Positions 1 to 11,575 of a stretch of DNA of 64,000 bases are shown in pieces (the stretch's first letter is position 1; every line of letters starts with the position of its first letter). The notes under the pieces were generated by a model. It was not told where the DNA came from. It did no database searches and saw only the letters and a program-made list of their open reading frames with translations. A program made the position numbers and the translations under genes. The DNA is from Carettochelys insculpta. Its lineage: Eukaryota; Chordata; Testudines; Carettochelyidae. The DNA is taken from contig NC_134161.1 of NCBI RefSeq assembly GCF_033958435.1, positions 16,926,001 through 16,990,000 on the forward strand, in the 5' to 3' direction.

Positions 1-547
1 GTGTGCCGGGGCTTTGATGCCAGGCGGGGGGGAGTGATGCTGGGCAGGGTGTGCCGGGGCTCTCATACCAGGCATGGGGGTGATGCCGGGCAGGGTGTGC
101 CGGGGCTGTGATACCAGGTGGAGGGGTGATGCCGGGCAGGGTGTGCCGGGGCTGTGATACTAGGCGGGTGGGTGGTGATGCCGGGCAGGGTGTCCCGCGG
201 CTCTAATACCAGGTGGGGGGGTGATGCCAGGAAGGGTGTTCCAGGGGTGTGATGCCAGGCAGGGGGTTGATGTCGGTCAGGGTGTGCTGGGTCTGTGATA
301 CTAGGCAGGGGGGTGATGCTGCGCAGGGTGTGCCGGGGTTGTGATATCAGGCGGGGGGGTGATGCCGGGCAGCGTGTGCCAGGGCTGTGATACCAGGCAG
401 CGGGGGGTGACGCTAGACAGTGTGTGCCGGGGCTGTGATACCGGGTGTGGGAGTGATGCTTTGGATGGTGTGCCGGGGCTGTGATATTAGGCGGGGGGGT
501 GATGCCGGACAGGGTGTGCCGGGGCTGTGATATCAGGTAGGGGGGTG
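1..547. repeat. MS1 minisatellite, block a
   Basis: Tandem G-rich monomers of about 45-48 bp built from GATGCCGGGCAGGGTGTGCC, then GGGGCTGTGATACCAGGC and a run of G. The block is cut at 547 by an LTR retrotransposon and resumes at 6346, so it belongs to the same array as 6346-11,575. Variant monomers (for example GTTCCAGGGGTGTGATGCC near 238) recur near 8,675, 10,670 and 11,385, showing higher-order duplication. Confidence 0.9.
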
Positions 548-963
548 TGTAATGGAGTGGGGGGAGTGCATGTGTGAGTCAGGCTGGATGTCTGAGGCAA
601 GCAGCAGCTCCCAGTGGCTAAGGATGACCCTGGGGCTACAACTGGCAGGTGACACCTCTGCCTGAACAAAGAGCAGGGAGGAGCTGAGCTGGGTTTTGAA
701 TCGGGGGCGGCAGTTAGAGGGAGGAGAAGGGAGAGGTGGAAGGCAGCCAGCCTGAGGAGGGGGAAGCTACACCCCAGAGGGGCACCCCTCGGGGTCTTCC
801 CCCCAGGACAGGTTGGAAGGACTGTCTCTAGCTGCTGTGCTGTCGCTTCTGTGAGAAACTGGACATCTGTTGCCTAATAAACCTGCTGTTGTACCTGCTG
901 AGTGAGAGTCTCTCCTGCCAGCGGACGGGGTGCAGTGCAGGGGGACCCCTGAACCCCATCACA
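548..963 (+). repeat. 5' LTR of Gmr1-like copy 1
   Basis: Begins TGTAATGG and ends CCCCATCACA (TG...CA termini). It contains a poly(A) signal AATAAA at 876-881. It matches 5927-6345 over its whole length with scattered substitutions, and the LTRs at 14,161-14,581 and 11,576-11,997. Confidence 0.92.
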
Positions 964-964
964 C

Positions 965-982
965 TGGTGTCAGAAGTGGGAT
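965..982 (+). other. Primer binding site, tRNA-Leu type
   Basis: TGGTGTCAGAAGTGGGAT lies one base after the LTR. It is complementary to the 3' end (with CCA) of vertebrate tRNA-Leu(CAG) as I recall that tRNA. The same 18-mer stands at 14,583-14,600 in copy 2. Confidence 0.75.
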
Positions 983-1122
983 GCACTGCACCCACGGATG
1001 AGCTCCCAGCAGTGGCTGACTGAGCACCAGAGAAGGAAGGAGTCTCACAAGAGCCAGAGGGGGAACAGAGCCATTCCTGCAGCTGCTGCTGGTGAGTGGA
1101 TACCCCGGGAAATAGCGGGGAG

Positions 1123-1977
1123 ATGGATTATACCCGACTCCTGAAGGCAGAGCTAGCGGGGCTGTGCAGAGAGAGGGGCCTGACCGTGGGGAAGGCGACC
1201 AAGGCCCAGCTGATTGCCCAGCTGGAAGAGAGTGACCGATCCGGGGGGGCAGAGCCTGTCCCGGCAGAAAGTGGCCGGTCAGCCTCGGGAAGCGTTTCGG
1301 ATTCTCCGACAGGAGCAGGGGCTCGACGCCGTCAGACAGACGCGGTGCCCACCAGGTCGCGCTCAGCTAGCGGTGGTCCATCGCGGGCAGAGTCCCCCGC
1401 CGCAGAGCTGCGACGGCTGGAACTCGAGGTGAAATTAAAGGAACTGGAGCACCAGGAACGGGAAAGAGAGCGTGAGCGCCAGGAACGGGAAAGAGAGCGC
1501 GAGCACGAGTGCCAGCTACAAGAGAGACAGCGGGAGGAAAGAGAGCGAGAGTGTGAGGAGAGAGAGCGAGAGCGGGAGCATGAGCGAACCATGGCAGAGG
1601 CGAGACGCCAAGAGGCCCCAGCTGCGGTAAGCGGGGAGAGGGCCAGACGGATCGGGGTGGCCAGTCACTTGGAGACGCGTGTGCTGGCCCAGTGTCAGGA
1701 CACAGGGGACATGGACGAGTTCCTTACCACCTTCGAGCGAGCCTGTGAGTTGCATGAGGTTCCCCCAGATGAGTGGCTCCGGCACCTCACCCCCTTGCTG
1801 GGCCAGAAGGCTGCAGCGGTGCTCAGCCAGCTGGTGGGGCTGCAGCCTGGGGACTATGAACGGTTCAAACAGGCCCTGCTGCATAAGTTAGGGCTGACTC
1901 CGGAGATGTACAAGAAGAAGTTCCAGGAGGCGCAGAAGAGGCCAGAGGAAACCCATGTAGATACAACCGCCGCCTGA
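1123..1977 (+). pseudogene. gag: gag, N-terminal part (copy 1), frameshifted in the capsid
   Basis: Structural Gag of the retrotransposon. I take the start as ATG at 1123 (MDYTRLL...); the frame is open further up to a GTG at 1096 but has no ATG there. The first ~100 residues are low-complexity. About residues 110-170 form a strongly charged Arg/Glu heptad-like stretch, a probable coiled coil. After that comes the start of a SCAN-like capsid module (AVLSQL, YKKKFQEAQK). The frame ends at TGA 1975-1977, in the middle of that module. The rest continues in the next frame from about 1956 (RLKQYYQKW...), so a one-base loss split the protein. Copy 2 has exactly the same break, so it predates both insertions. 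Confidence 0.8.
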
Positions 1978-2006
1978 AGCAATACTACCAGAAGTGGGCG
2001 TTCGGA

Positions 2007-2999
2007 ATGGGAGTCCAGTCTGTAGAGGACCTGATCGAGCTGGCGGTCGTGGAGCGATTCTACGAGATGTGCGCACCTGACCTGAGGCTGTGGCTCGTGG
2101 ACCGGAAGCCAGGGGACTCACATGATGCAGGGAAACTGGCAGATGACTTCACAAACAGCCGGGCCAGGTTTGAAAGTGAGCCCCACAAAGAGAGGGAGTC
2201 CCGGAGAGACCGAGAATCTCAGAGAGACCGGTCCCTAACTGTACGACAGAGGGGACCACCTCTTGGGCAAGCCCAGGAAAGAGGGGCCAGCCACCCACTC
2301 CCCAGAGAGCCAAACAGATCCCGGACAGAGCAGCCGGCCCGAGGGACACAACAAGACCCAGGCTGTTATCGCTGTGGGCGAAAGGGGCATAGAGCAGCCC
2401 AGTGCCCCAGGCTCCCAGACAGGTTGAGCAGGCCGGGGGGTCATGGAGTCAACTGGGTGGGGTCCCAGAAGTCAGAGGGGCTGGCGGCCAAGGCGGGTGG
2501 TGCTGACAATGGGCACTCGGATTGGGCCGAGTCCGCCCCACAGACCAGCTCCTCAGGGGGACCAAATGCTCAGAGGTCAGTTTACAGAGTGGGGGCGGCA
2601 CTGCCTCTGTGGAGCAAGCGTCTCAAACACCTCGAGGTAGAAGGGAAAAAGGTCACGGGGTTCTGGGACACAGGCGCTGACGTGACGCTGGCCCGACCCG
2701 GGGTGGTGGCACCGGGCTGCATGATACCCGATTCCCACCTGACGATAACAGGAATTGATGGGACCCCTTTCAAGGTGCCCATGGCGAGGGTGCACCTGAA
2801 ATGGGGGAAGAAGGAAGGCCCCAAGGAGGTGGGCGTGCACAGCCATTTGCCGGCGGATGTACTGATGGGGGCTGACCTGGAGAACTGGCAAGGTGAACGC
2901 CCTCGTGCCCTGGTCCTGACCCGTAGCCAAAGAAAACGAGGGGTGCGCTCCCCAGATTCAGGGGTACAGGCCCAGCCAAAGTCACAGGAGCCACGGGCC
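2007..2999 (+). pseudogene. gag-pro: gag C-terminus (SCAN-like capsid end, zinc knuckle) and aspartic protease, copy 1
   Basis: Open from ATG 2007, although the natural upstream continuation is in this frame back to about 1956. It starts with the second half of the SCAN-like capsid helices (LIELAVVERFYEMC). An Arg-rich linker follows, then a CCHC zinc knuckle CYRCGRKGHRAAQC (2364-2405) for RNA packaging, then a retropepsin-type protease with the catalytic DTGA at 2667-2678 and the hydrophobic segment ending ADVLMGADL. A two-base deletion relative to copy 2 near 2,993-2,998 shifts the frame out before integrase. Without it, protease and integrase would be one polyprotein, as in copy 2. Confidence 0.82.
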
Positions 3000-5889
3000 A
3001 ACGCTGAGAGAAAGGGGGCCCCCAAAAACCAGATCTCACAGGCCAGGGGTGCTGGAGCCAGGCAGGGATGGGGAAGTAGCATCCGCTCCTGCCCCAGCGG
3101 AAGAATTCCAGGCAGAGCAGCAGAGAGACCCCTTCTTGCAGAAGCTGAGGGAACTGGCCAGTCTCAGCCAAGCTCCACAGCTGGGGGAGGGCTGCAAGGA
3201 GAGATTCCTGTGGGAAAAGGGATTCCTGTACCGGGAATGGGCTCCCAGACGCAAAGCGGAGCCATGGAAGGTCCAGAGGCAACTGGTGGTTCCCCAAAAG
3301 TACCAGTGCAGGCTGCTGTACCTAGCCCATGATGTCCCGCTCGCAGGACACCAGGGGATCCACCGCACCAGGAGAAGGTTGTTACAGAACTTTTTCTGGC
3401 CAGGGATCTTTGCAGCTGTCCGTCTGTATTGCCTGTCCTGCGATCCCTGCCAGAGGGTGGGGAAGAGCCGGGACAAGGGGAAAGCTGCCTTGAGGCCACT
3501 GCCCATCATAGAGGAGCCTTTCCAGAAAGTGGCTATAGACATAGTGGGCCCCTTCAGCAAGGCAACGCGTTCGGGGAAGAAATATATTTTGGTAGTGGTA
3601 GATTTTGCCACGCGATACCCAGAAGCAGTGGCCTTGACCTCTATCGACGCTGACACCGTGGCAGATGCACTGCTGTCCATTTTCAGCAGAGTGGGGTTCC
3701 CCAAGGAGGTCCTCACAGATCAGGGGTCCAACTTCATGTCGGCCCTACTGCAAAGCTTGTGGGACAAGTGTGGGGTCCGGCACACCGGGGCCACAGCCTA
3801 CCACCCGCAGACCAATGGGCTGGTGGAGAGATTCAATGGGACTCTGAAGCAGATGCTGAGAACCTTCATGAATCAATACCCCCATGACTGGGACAAGTAC
3901 TTACCCCACCTGCTGTTTGCATACAGGGAGGTGCCCCAGGAATCCACGGGGTTCTCCCCGTTTGAGCTGCTGTATGGAAGGAGGGTACGGGGACCCTTGG
4001 ACTTGCTCAGAGAAGAGTGGGAGGGGACGGCCTCTCCTGAAGGGGAGTCAGTGGTACAGTATGTACTGACCTTCCGGGAAAAACTCACCGAGCTCATGGG
4101 CCTGGCCAGGGAGAACCTCTCCATGGCCCAAAGGAAGCAAAAGGTCTGGTATGACCGTAAGGCCAGGGCCCGAGCCTATGCCACCGGGGATCAAGTGATG
4201 GTCCTTATACCTGTGCGGCGGAACAAGCTGCAAGCGGCCTGGGATGGGCCCTTCAAGGTTGTCAAACAGCTAAATGACGTGAATTGTGTGGTGGAACTGG
4301 CGAACCGGGCCCACAGCCACCGGGTCTATCATGTGAACATGATGAAACCTTACTGGGACAGACAGAACTTGGTGCTGGCCGTGTGCAGACACTGGGAGGG
4401 GCAGGGGGATGATCCCTTGGTGGATTTACTCACAAGGACTGGAGCCGGCTCCTTGCTGGAGTCTATTCCCCTCTCAGACCAGCTGACCCCTGCCCAGCAG
4501 ACGGAGATCAAAGAGGTGCTGCATTCGCATCAACAGCTGTTCTCTGACAGACCCGGACGCACTGACCTGGCTGTCCACCGAATAGAGACAGGCACCCACG
4601 CCCCTATCAAGTGTGTGCCATTCAGAGCCACAGGGAGGACGGCTCAGGACATAGAGCGGGAGGTTGAAAACATGCTGGCTCTGGGGGTGATGCAACCCTC
4701 GTCCAGCTCCTGGGCCTCTCCCGTGGTGTGAGTCCCTAAAAAAGATGGGTCTGTTCGGTTTTGTGCGGACTATCGCAAGCTTAACGCCATCACTCTCTCG
4801 GACGCCTACCCCATGCCCAGGCCTGATGACCTTTTAGACAAGCTGGGGGGAGCCCGTTACCTCACCACCATAGACCTCACCAAGGGGTACTGGCAAGTGC
4901 CATTAGACCAAGATGCCCAGCTGAAGTTGGCTTTCATCACTCCTGTGGGGCTCTACGAGTTCCTGGTCCTGCCCTTTGGCCTCAAGGGGGCACCCGCTAC
5001 CTTCCAGCGTCTGGTGGACCAGCTGCTGAAAGGGATGGAGAGCTTTGCCCTGGCGTACATGGACGACGTTTGCATCTTCAGCCAGACGTGGGAGAACCAT
5101 GTGTCCCAAGTCAAGCAGGTGCTGGACCGACTCCAGAAGGCCGGGCTGACTATCAAGGCAGGGAAGTGCAAGGTGGGAATGGCTGAGGTGACCTACCTGG
5201 GCCACAAGGTGGGCAGCGGCTGCTTAAAGCCAGAGCCAGCTAAAGTGGAGGCTGTCAGAGATTGGCCCACACCCCAGACTAAGAAACAGGTCCAGGCCTT
5301 CATTGGGATGGCAGGGTACTACCGGAGGTTTGTGCCCCACTTTAGCTCCATCGCAGCCCCCCTCACGGAGCTGTGTAAAAAGGGAAAGCCTGACAAGGTG
5401 GTCTGGACGGAGCAGTGCGAACAGGCCCTCTGTGCGCTGAAGGAGGCTCTGGTCAGGGCCCCAGTGCTGGCAAATCCAGACTTCAACAAGCCCTTCCTGT
5501 TGTTCACCGATGCCTCGGACGTGGGGCTGGGGGCGGTGCTAATGCAGGTGAATGACAAAGGGGAGAAACACCCCATCGTGTACCTGAGTAAGAAGCTGCT
5601 GCCCCGGGAGCAGAGCTACGCGGCCATAGAGAAGGAATGTCTGGCCATGGTGTGGGCGCTGGGGAAGCTGCAGCCGTACCTGTTTGGACGGCGTTTCACC
5701 GTGTACACCGATCACTCACCCCTGACCTGGCTGCATCACATGAAAGGGGCCAACGCCAAGCTCCTGCGGTGGAGTCTGCTCCTGCAGGACTACGACATGG
5801 AGGTGGTCCACGTCAAGGGGAACAACAACACCATAGCCGATGCCCTGTCACGCAGGGAGGGCCCCGAGCTTCCCCAGGTCACTGGCTAA
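3000..5889 (+). pseudogene. pol: pol: integrase, then reverse transcriptase and RNase H (copy 1)
   Basis: Integrase comes first. The H2C2 zinc finger (HDVPLAGH ... CDPC, about 3,330-3,460) is followed by the catalytic D-D-E at 3538 (AIDIVGP), 3718 (TDQGSNF) and 3826 (GLVERFNG); the last two are 35 residues apart (DX35E). A GPY/F-type module (WDGPFKVV, about 4,240) closes it. RT then starts (about 4,480), with YMDD at 5056-5067, then RNase H (FTDASDVGLGAVL about 5,500; YTDHSPLTW about 5,705; ADALSRR about 5,840) to TAA at 5887. An in-frame TGA at 4729-4731 (copy 2 has GTA there) interrupts the N-terminal part of RT, so no full Pol can be made. The frame is otherwise open. Confidence 0.9.
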
Positions 5890-5910
5890 GTGACCTCGCT
5901 CAGTGCGGTC

Positions 5911-5926
5911 TGGAAGGGGGGAGAGA
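5911..5926 (+). other. Polypurine tract, copy 1
   Basis: TGGAAGGGGGGAGAGA directly precedes the 3' LTR, the expected site for plus-strand priming. Copy 2 has lost its tract in a deletion. Confidence 0.8.
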
Positions 5927-6345
5927 TGTGATGGAGTGGGGAGAATGCAGGTGTGAGTCAGGCTGGATGTCTGAGGCTAGCAGCAGCTCCCAGTGGCTAA
6001 GGATGACCCTGGGGCTACAACTGGCAGGTAACACCTCTGCCCTGAACAAAGAGGAGGGAGGAGCTGAGCTGGGTTTTGAATCGAGGGGCGGCAGTTAGAG
6101 GCTAGGGGAAGGGAGAGCTGGAAGGCAGCCAGCCTGAGGAGGGGGAAGCTACACCCCAGAGGGGCACCCCTCGGGGTCTTCTCCCCAGGACAGGTTGGAA
6201 GGACGGTCTCTGGCTGCTATGCTGTCGCTTCTGTGAGAAACTGGGCATCTGTTGCCTAATAAACCTGCTGTTGTACCTGCTGAGTGAGAGTCTCTCCTGC
6301 CAGCGGACGGGGTGCAGTGCAGGGGGACCCCTGAACCCCATCTCA
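5927..6345 (+). repeat. 3' LTR of Gmr1-like copy 1
   Basis: Starts TGTGATGGAG and ends CCCCATCTCA, followed at once by GGGTG, the target duplication. Poly(A) signal AATAAA at 6258-6263. Confidence 0.92.
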
Positions 6346-9300
6346 GGGTGATGCCAGGCAGGGTGTGCTGGGGGTGGAGATGCTGGATAGGGTGTGCCAG
6401 GGCTGTGATACCATGTGGTGGGGATGATACCAGGCAGGGTGTGCCAAGGGTGTGATGCCAGGTAGGGTGTGCTGGGGGTGTGACACTTGGTGGGGGGCGG
6501 TGATGCCGGGCAGGGTGTGTGGGGCTGTGATGCCAGGCGGCAGGGGGGGGGTGACGCTGGGCAGGGTGTGCCGGGGCTGTGATACCAGGCGGCGGGGGGG
6601 GTGACGCTGGGCAGGGTGTGCCGGGGCTGTGATACCAGGCGGCGGGGGGGGTGACGCTGGGCAGGGTGTGCCGGGGCTGTGATACCAGGCGGCGGGGGGG
6701 GTGACGCTGGGCAGGGTGTGCTGGGGCTGTGATACCAGGCGGCAGGGGGGGTGACGCTAGACCGCGTGTGCCAGGGCTGTGATACCAGGCGGCAGGGGGG
6801 GTGACGCTAGACCGCGTGTGCCAGGGCTGTGATACCGGGCGTGCGAGTGATGTTTGGATGGTGTGCCGGGGCTGTGATATTAGCGGGGGGGATGATGCTG
6901 GGGCTGTGATGCCAGGCAGGGTGTGCTGGGGGGTGGGGAGATGCTGGACAGGGTGTGCCAGGGCTGTGATACCACACGGTGGGGGTGATGCCGGGCAGGG
7001 TGTGCCGGGGGTGTGACACTTGGCGGGGGGGGGTGATGCCGGGCAGGGTGTGCTGGGGGTGTGATGCCAGGCAGGGGGGAGTGATGCCGGGCAGGGTGTG
7101 CTGGGGGTGTGATGCCAGGCAGGGGGGAGTGATGCCGGGCAGGGTGTGCCGGGGCTGTGATGCCAGGCAGGGGGGGTGATGCCGGGCAGGGTGTGCCGGG
7201 GGTGTGATGCCAGGCGGGGGGGAGTGATGCTGGGCAGGGTGTGCCGGGGCTGTGATGCCAGGTGGGGGGGAGTGATGCCGGGCAGGGTGTGCCGGGGCTG
7301 TGATGCCAGGCGGGGGGGGTGATGCCGGGCAGGGTGTGCCGGGGGTGTGATGCCAGGGGGGGGGGAGTGATGCTGGGCAGGGTGTGCTGGGGCTGTGATA
7401 CCAGGCGGCAGGGGGGGTGACGCTGGGCAGGGTGTGCCGGGGCTGTGATACCGGGAGTGCGAGTGATGCTTTGGATGGTGTGCCAGGGCTGTGATATTAG
7501 GCAGGGGGGTGATGCCGGGGCTGTGATGCCGGGCAGGGTGTGCCGGGGGGCGGGGAGATGCTGGACAGGGTGTTCCAGGGCTGTGATACCATGCGGTGGG
7601 GGTGATGCTGGGCAGGGTGTGCCGGGGGTGTGATGCCAGGCGGGGGGGAAATGATGCTGGGCAGGGTGTGCCAGGGCTTTGATGCCAGGCCGGGGGGGTG
7701 ATGCTGGGCAGGGTGTGCCGGGGCTGTGATACCAAGCAGCGGGTAATTCTGGGCAGGGTGTGCCGGGGCTGTGATACCAGGTGTGGGGGTGATGCCGGGC
7801 AGGGTGTGCCGGGGCTGTGATACCAGGCATGGGGGTGATGCTGGGCAGGGTGTCCCGGGACTGTGATGATGGGCAGGGTGTGCCGGGGATGTGATACCAG
7901 GCGGTGGGGTGATGCTGGGCAGAGTGTGCCGGGGCTGTGATGCCAGGTGTGGGGGGGTGATGCTGCCCTGGGTGTGCCGGGGCTGTGATACCAGGCCGGG
8001 AGGGTGATGCTGGGCAGGGTGTACCAGGGCTGTGATACCAAGCAGGGGGTGATGCCGGGCAGGGTGTGCCGGGACTGTGATACCAGGCATGGGGGTGATG
8101 CCGGGCAGGGTGTGCCGGGACTGTGATGATACCAGGCAGTGGGGTGATGCCGGGCAGGGTGTGCCGGGACTGTGATGTTGGGAGGGGGGTGATGCTGGGG
8201 CAGGGTGTGCCGGGGCTGTGATACCAGGCGTGGGGGGGTGATGCTGGGCAGGGTGTGCCGGGGCTGTGATGCCAGGCGTGGGGGGGTGATGCCGGGCAGG
8301 GTGTGCCGGGGCTGTGATACCAGGCATGGGGGTGATGCTGGGCAGGGTGTGCTGGGACTGTGATGATGGGCAGGGTGTGCTGGGGATGTGATACCAGGCG
8401 TGGGGGGGTGATGCTGCGCAGGGTGTGCCGGGGCTGTGATACCAGGCCGGGAGGGTGATGCCGGGCAGGGTGTACTGGGGCTGTGATACCAAGCAGGGGG
8501 GTGATGCCGGGTAGGGTGTGCCGGGACTGTGATGATACCAGGTGGTGGGGTGATGCTGGGCAGGGTGTGCCGGGACTGTGATGTTGGGAGGGGGGTGATA
8601 TCGGGCAGGTGGGTGGTGATGCCGGGCAGGGTGTCCTGCGGCTCTAATACCAGGTGGGGGGGTGATGCCAGGAAGGGTGTTCCAGGGGTGTGATGCCAGG
8701 TGGGGGGTTGATGTCGGTCAGGGTGTGCTGGGTCTGTCATACCGGGCAGGGTGTGCCAGGTCTGTGATACTAGGCAGGGGGGTGATGCCGGACACGGTGT
8801 GTTGGGTCTGTGATACTAGGCAGGGGGGTGATGCTGGACAGGGTGTGCTATGGCTGATACCAGGCGGCGGGGGGGTGACGCTAGACAGTCTGTGCCGGGG
8901 TTGTGATACCGGGTGTGGGAGTGATGCTTTGGATGGTGTGCCGGGGCTGTGATATTAGGCGGGGAGGTGATGCTGGACAGGGTGTGCCGGGGCTGTGATA
9001 TCAGGTAGGGGGGTGATGCCGGGCAGGGTGTGCCGGGGGGCGGGGGGAGATGCTGGACAGGGTGTGCCAGGGCTGTGATACCACGCGGTGGGGGTGATAC
9101 CAGGCAGGGTGTGCCGAGGGTGTGATGCCGGGTAGGGTGTGCCGGGGGTGTGACACTTGGCGGGGGGGGGTGTTTGCTGGGCAGGGTGTGCCGGGGGTGT
9201 GATACCAGGCGGCAGGGGGGTGATGCTGGGCAGGGTGTGCCGGGGCTGTGATACCAGGCCGCAGTGGGGTGATGCTGGGCAGGGTGTGCCGGGGTTGTGA

Positions 9301-11575
9301 TACCAGGCGGCGGGGGGATGATGCTGGGCAGGGTGTGCCGGGGCTGTGATACCGGGCATGCGAGTGATGCTTTGGATGGTGTGCCGGGGCTGTGATATCA
9401 GGTAGGCGGGTGATGCCGGGCAGGGTGTGCCGCGGGGTGGGGAGATGCTGGACAGGGTGTGCCAGGGCTGTGATACCACGCGGTGGGGGTGATGCTGGGC
9501 AGGGTGTGCCGGGGGTGTGATGCCAGGCGGGGGTAGTGATGCTGTGCAGGGTGTGCCGGGGCTGTGATACCAGGTGGGGGGGTGGTGTTGCTGCCCAGGG
9601 TGTGCTGGGGCTGTGATACCAAGCAGGGGGTAATTCTGGGCAGGGTGTGCCGGGGCTGTGATGCCAGACGGTGGGGTGATTCTGGGCAGGGTGTGCCGGG
9701 GCTGTGATGCCAGGCGGGGGTGGGTGATGCTGGGCAGGGTGTGCCAGGGGGTGGGGAGATGCTGGACAAGGTGTGCCAGGGCTGTGATACCACGCGGTGG
9801 GAGTGATGCTGGGCAGGGTGTGCCGGGGTTGTGATACCAGGTGGCGGGGTGGTGTTGCTGCCCAGGGTGTGCTGGGGCTGCGATACCAGGCCGGGAGGGT
9901 GATGCTGGCCAGGGTGTGCCGGGGCTGTGATACCAGGCCGGGAGGGTGATGCTGCCCAGGGTGTGCCGGTGCTGTGATACCAAGCAGGGGGTAATTCTGG
10001 GAAGGGTGTGCCGGGGCTGTGATACCAGGCATGGGGGTGATGCCGGGCAGGGTGTGCCGGGACTGTGATGATGGGTAGGGTGTGCCGGGGATGTGATACC
10101 AGGCGGTGGGGTGATGCCGGGCAGGGTGTGCCGGGGCTGTGATACCAGGCCGGGAGGGTGATGCTGCCCAGGGTGTGCCGGGGCTGTGATACGAAGCAGG
10201 GGGTAATTCTGGGAAGGGTGTGCCGGGGCTGTGATACCAGGCATGGGGGTGATGCCGGGCAGGGTGTGCCAGGACTGTGATGATGGGTAGGGTGTGCCGG
10301 GGATGTGATACCAGGCGGTGGGGTGATTCCGGGCAGGGTGTGCCGGGGCTGTGATGCCAGGCAGGGGTGGGTGATGCTGGGCAGGGTGTGCCGGGGCTGT
10401 GATGCCAGGCGGGGCAGGGGGTGATGCTGCCCAGGGTGTGCCGGGGCTGTGATACCAAGCAGGGGGTAATTCTGGGAAGGGTGTGCTGGGGCTGTGATAC
10501 CAGGCATGGGGGTGATGCTGGGCAGGGTGTGCCGGGGCTGTGATACCAGACATGGGGGTGATGCTGGGCAGGGTCTGCCGGGGCTGTGATACCAGGCAGG
10601 TGGGTGGTGGTGCCGGGCAGGGTGTGCCGTGGCTCTAATACCAGGTGCGGGGGTGATGCCAGAAAGGGTGTTCCAGGGGTGTGATGCCAGGCGGGGGATT
10701 GATGTCGGTCAGGGTGTGCTGGGTCTGTCATACCGGGCAGGGTGTGCCGGGTCTGTGATACTAGGCAGGGGGGTGATGCCAGACAGGGTGTGCCGGGTCT
10801 GTCATACCGGGCAGGGTGTGCCGAGTCTGTGATATGAGGCAGGGGGGTGATGCCAGACGGGGTGTGCCGGGTCTGTGATACTAGGCAGGGGGGTGATGCT
10901 GGACAGGATGTGCCATGGCTGTGATACCAGGTGTCGGGGGGGTGATGCTGCGCAGGGTGTGCCGGGGTTGTGATATCAGGCGGGGGGGTGATGCCAGGCA
11001 GCGTGTGCCAGGGCTGTGATACCAGGCGGCGGGGGGGGGTGACGTTAAACAGTGTGTGCCAGGGCTGTGATACCGGGCGTGCGAGTGATGCTTTGGATGG
11101 TGTGCCGGGACTGTGATATTATGCGGGGGGGTGATGCCGGACAGGGTGTGCCAGGGCTGTGATACCAGGCAGGGGAGTGATTCGGGGCAGGGTGTGCCAG
11201 GGCTGTGATAGCAGGCGGGTGGGTAGTGATGCTGGGCAGGGTGTGCCAGGGCTGTGATATCAGGCAGGTGGGTGGTGATGCTGGGCAGGGTGTGCCAGGG
11301 CTGTGATGCCAGGTGCGGGGGGATGATGCTGGGCAGGGTGTCCCGCGGCTCTAATACCAGGTGGGGGGCTGATGCCAGGAAGGGTGTTCCAGGGGTGTGA
11401 TGCCAGGCAGGGGGTTGATGTCGGTCAGGGTGTGCTGAGTCTGTCGTATCAGGCAGGGGGGTGATGTGAGGCAGGGTGTGCCGGGTCTGTCATACCAGGC
11501 AGGGGGGTGATGCTGGACAGGGTGTGCCACGGCTATGATACCAGGTGTGTGGGGGGGGTGTGATGCTGCGCAGGG
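6346..11575. repeat. MS1 minisatellite, main block b
   Basis: About 5.2 kb of the same 45-48 bp monomer, on the order of 100 copies, with frequent one-base and few-base variants. Higher-order structure is visible. For example, the set that starts GGGAGGGTGATGCTGCCC near 9,940 repeats about 212 bp later near 10,152. Another recurring block contains GTGATGCTTTGGATGGTGTG (near 7,463, 8,921, 9,365 and 11,087). Long open frames on either strand here are compositional and not genes. The + strand has many runs of three or more G, so it could form G-quadruplexes. Confidence 0.93.

Larger units (their letters stand above)
548..6345 (+). mobile_element. Gmr1-like (Ty3/Gypsy-class) LTR retrotransposon, copy 1, full length
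   Basis: Complete element with two LTRs (548-963 and 5927-6345), flanked by the 5-bp target duplication GGGTG (543-547 and 6346-6350) inside MS1. A primer binding site follows the 5' LTR and a polypurine tract precedes the 3' LTR. The coding order is Gag, protease, integrase, reverse transcriptase, RNase H. Integrase before RT is the Copia order, but the RT and RNase H look Gypsy-type. This combination is known for Gmr1-like elements of deuterostomes. The LTRs differ at roughly 20 sites by eye (about 5 percent), so the insertion is not recent. The coding region is broken by a frameshift in Gag, a second near 2,995 and an in-frame TGA at 4729. Confidence 0.92.

Noticed and set aside
1096..1122. 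Gag start at GTG 1096
   Set aside because: A non-ATG start is unlikely in a vertebrate element. ATG 1123 follows in the same frame in both copies.
1949..1955. AAACCCA as a programmed -1 slippery site for Gag
   Set aside because: The heptamer lies in the destination frame, not in the incoming Gag frame, so the usual tandem slippage cannot occur there. An inherited one-base loss explains the break better.
6149..8740. 863-codon open frame on the - strand rich in His, Ser and Pro (and similar ones at 8,955-10,731)
   Set aside because: It is translated MS1 minisatellite. Several overlapping frames are open at once, the unit lacks stops for compositional reasons, and there is no domain or start context.
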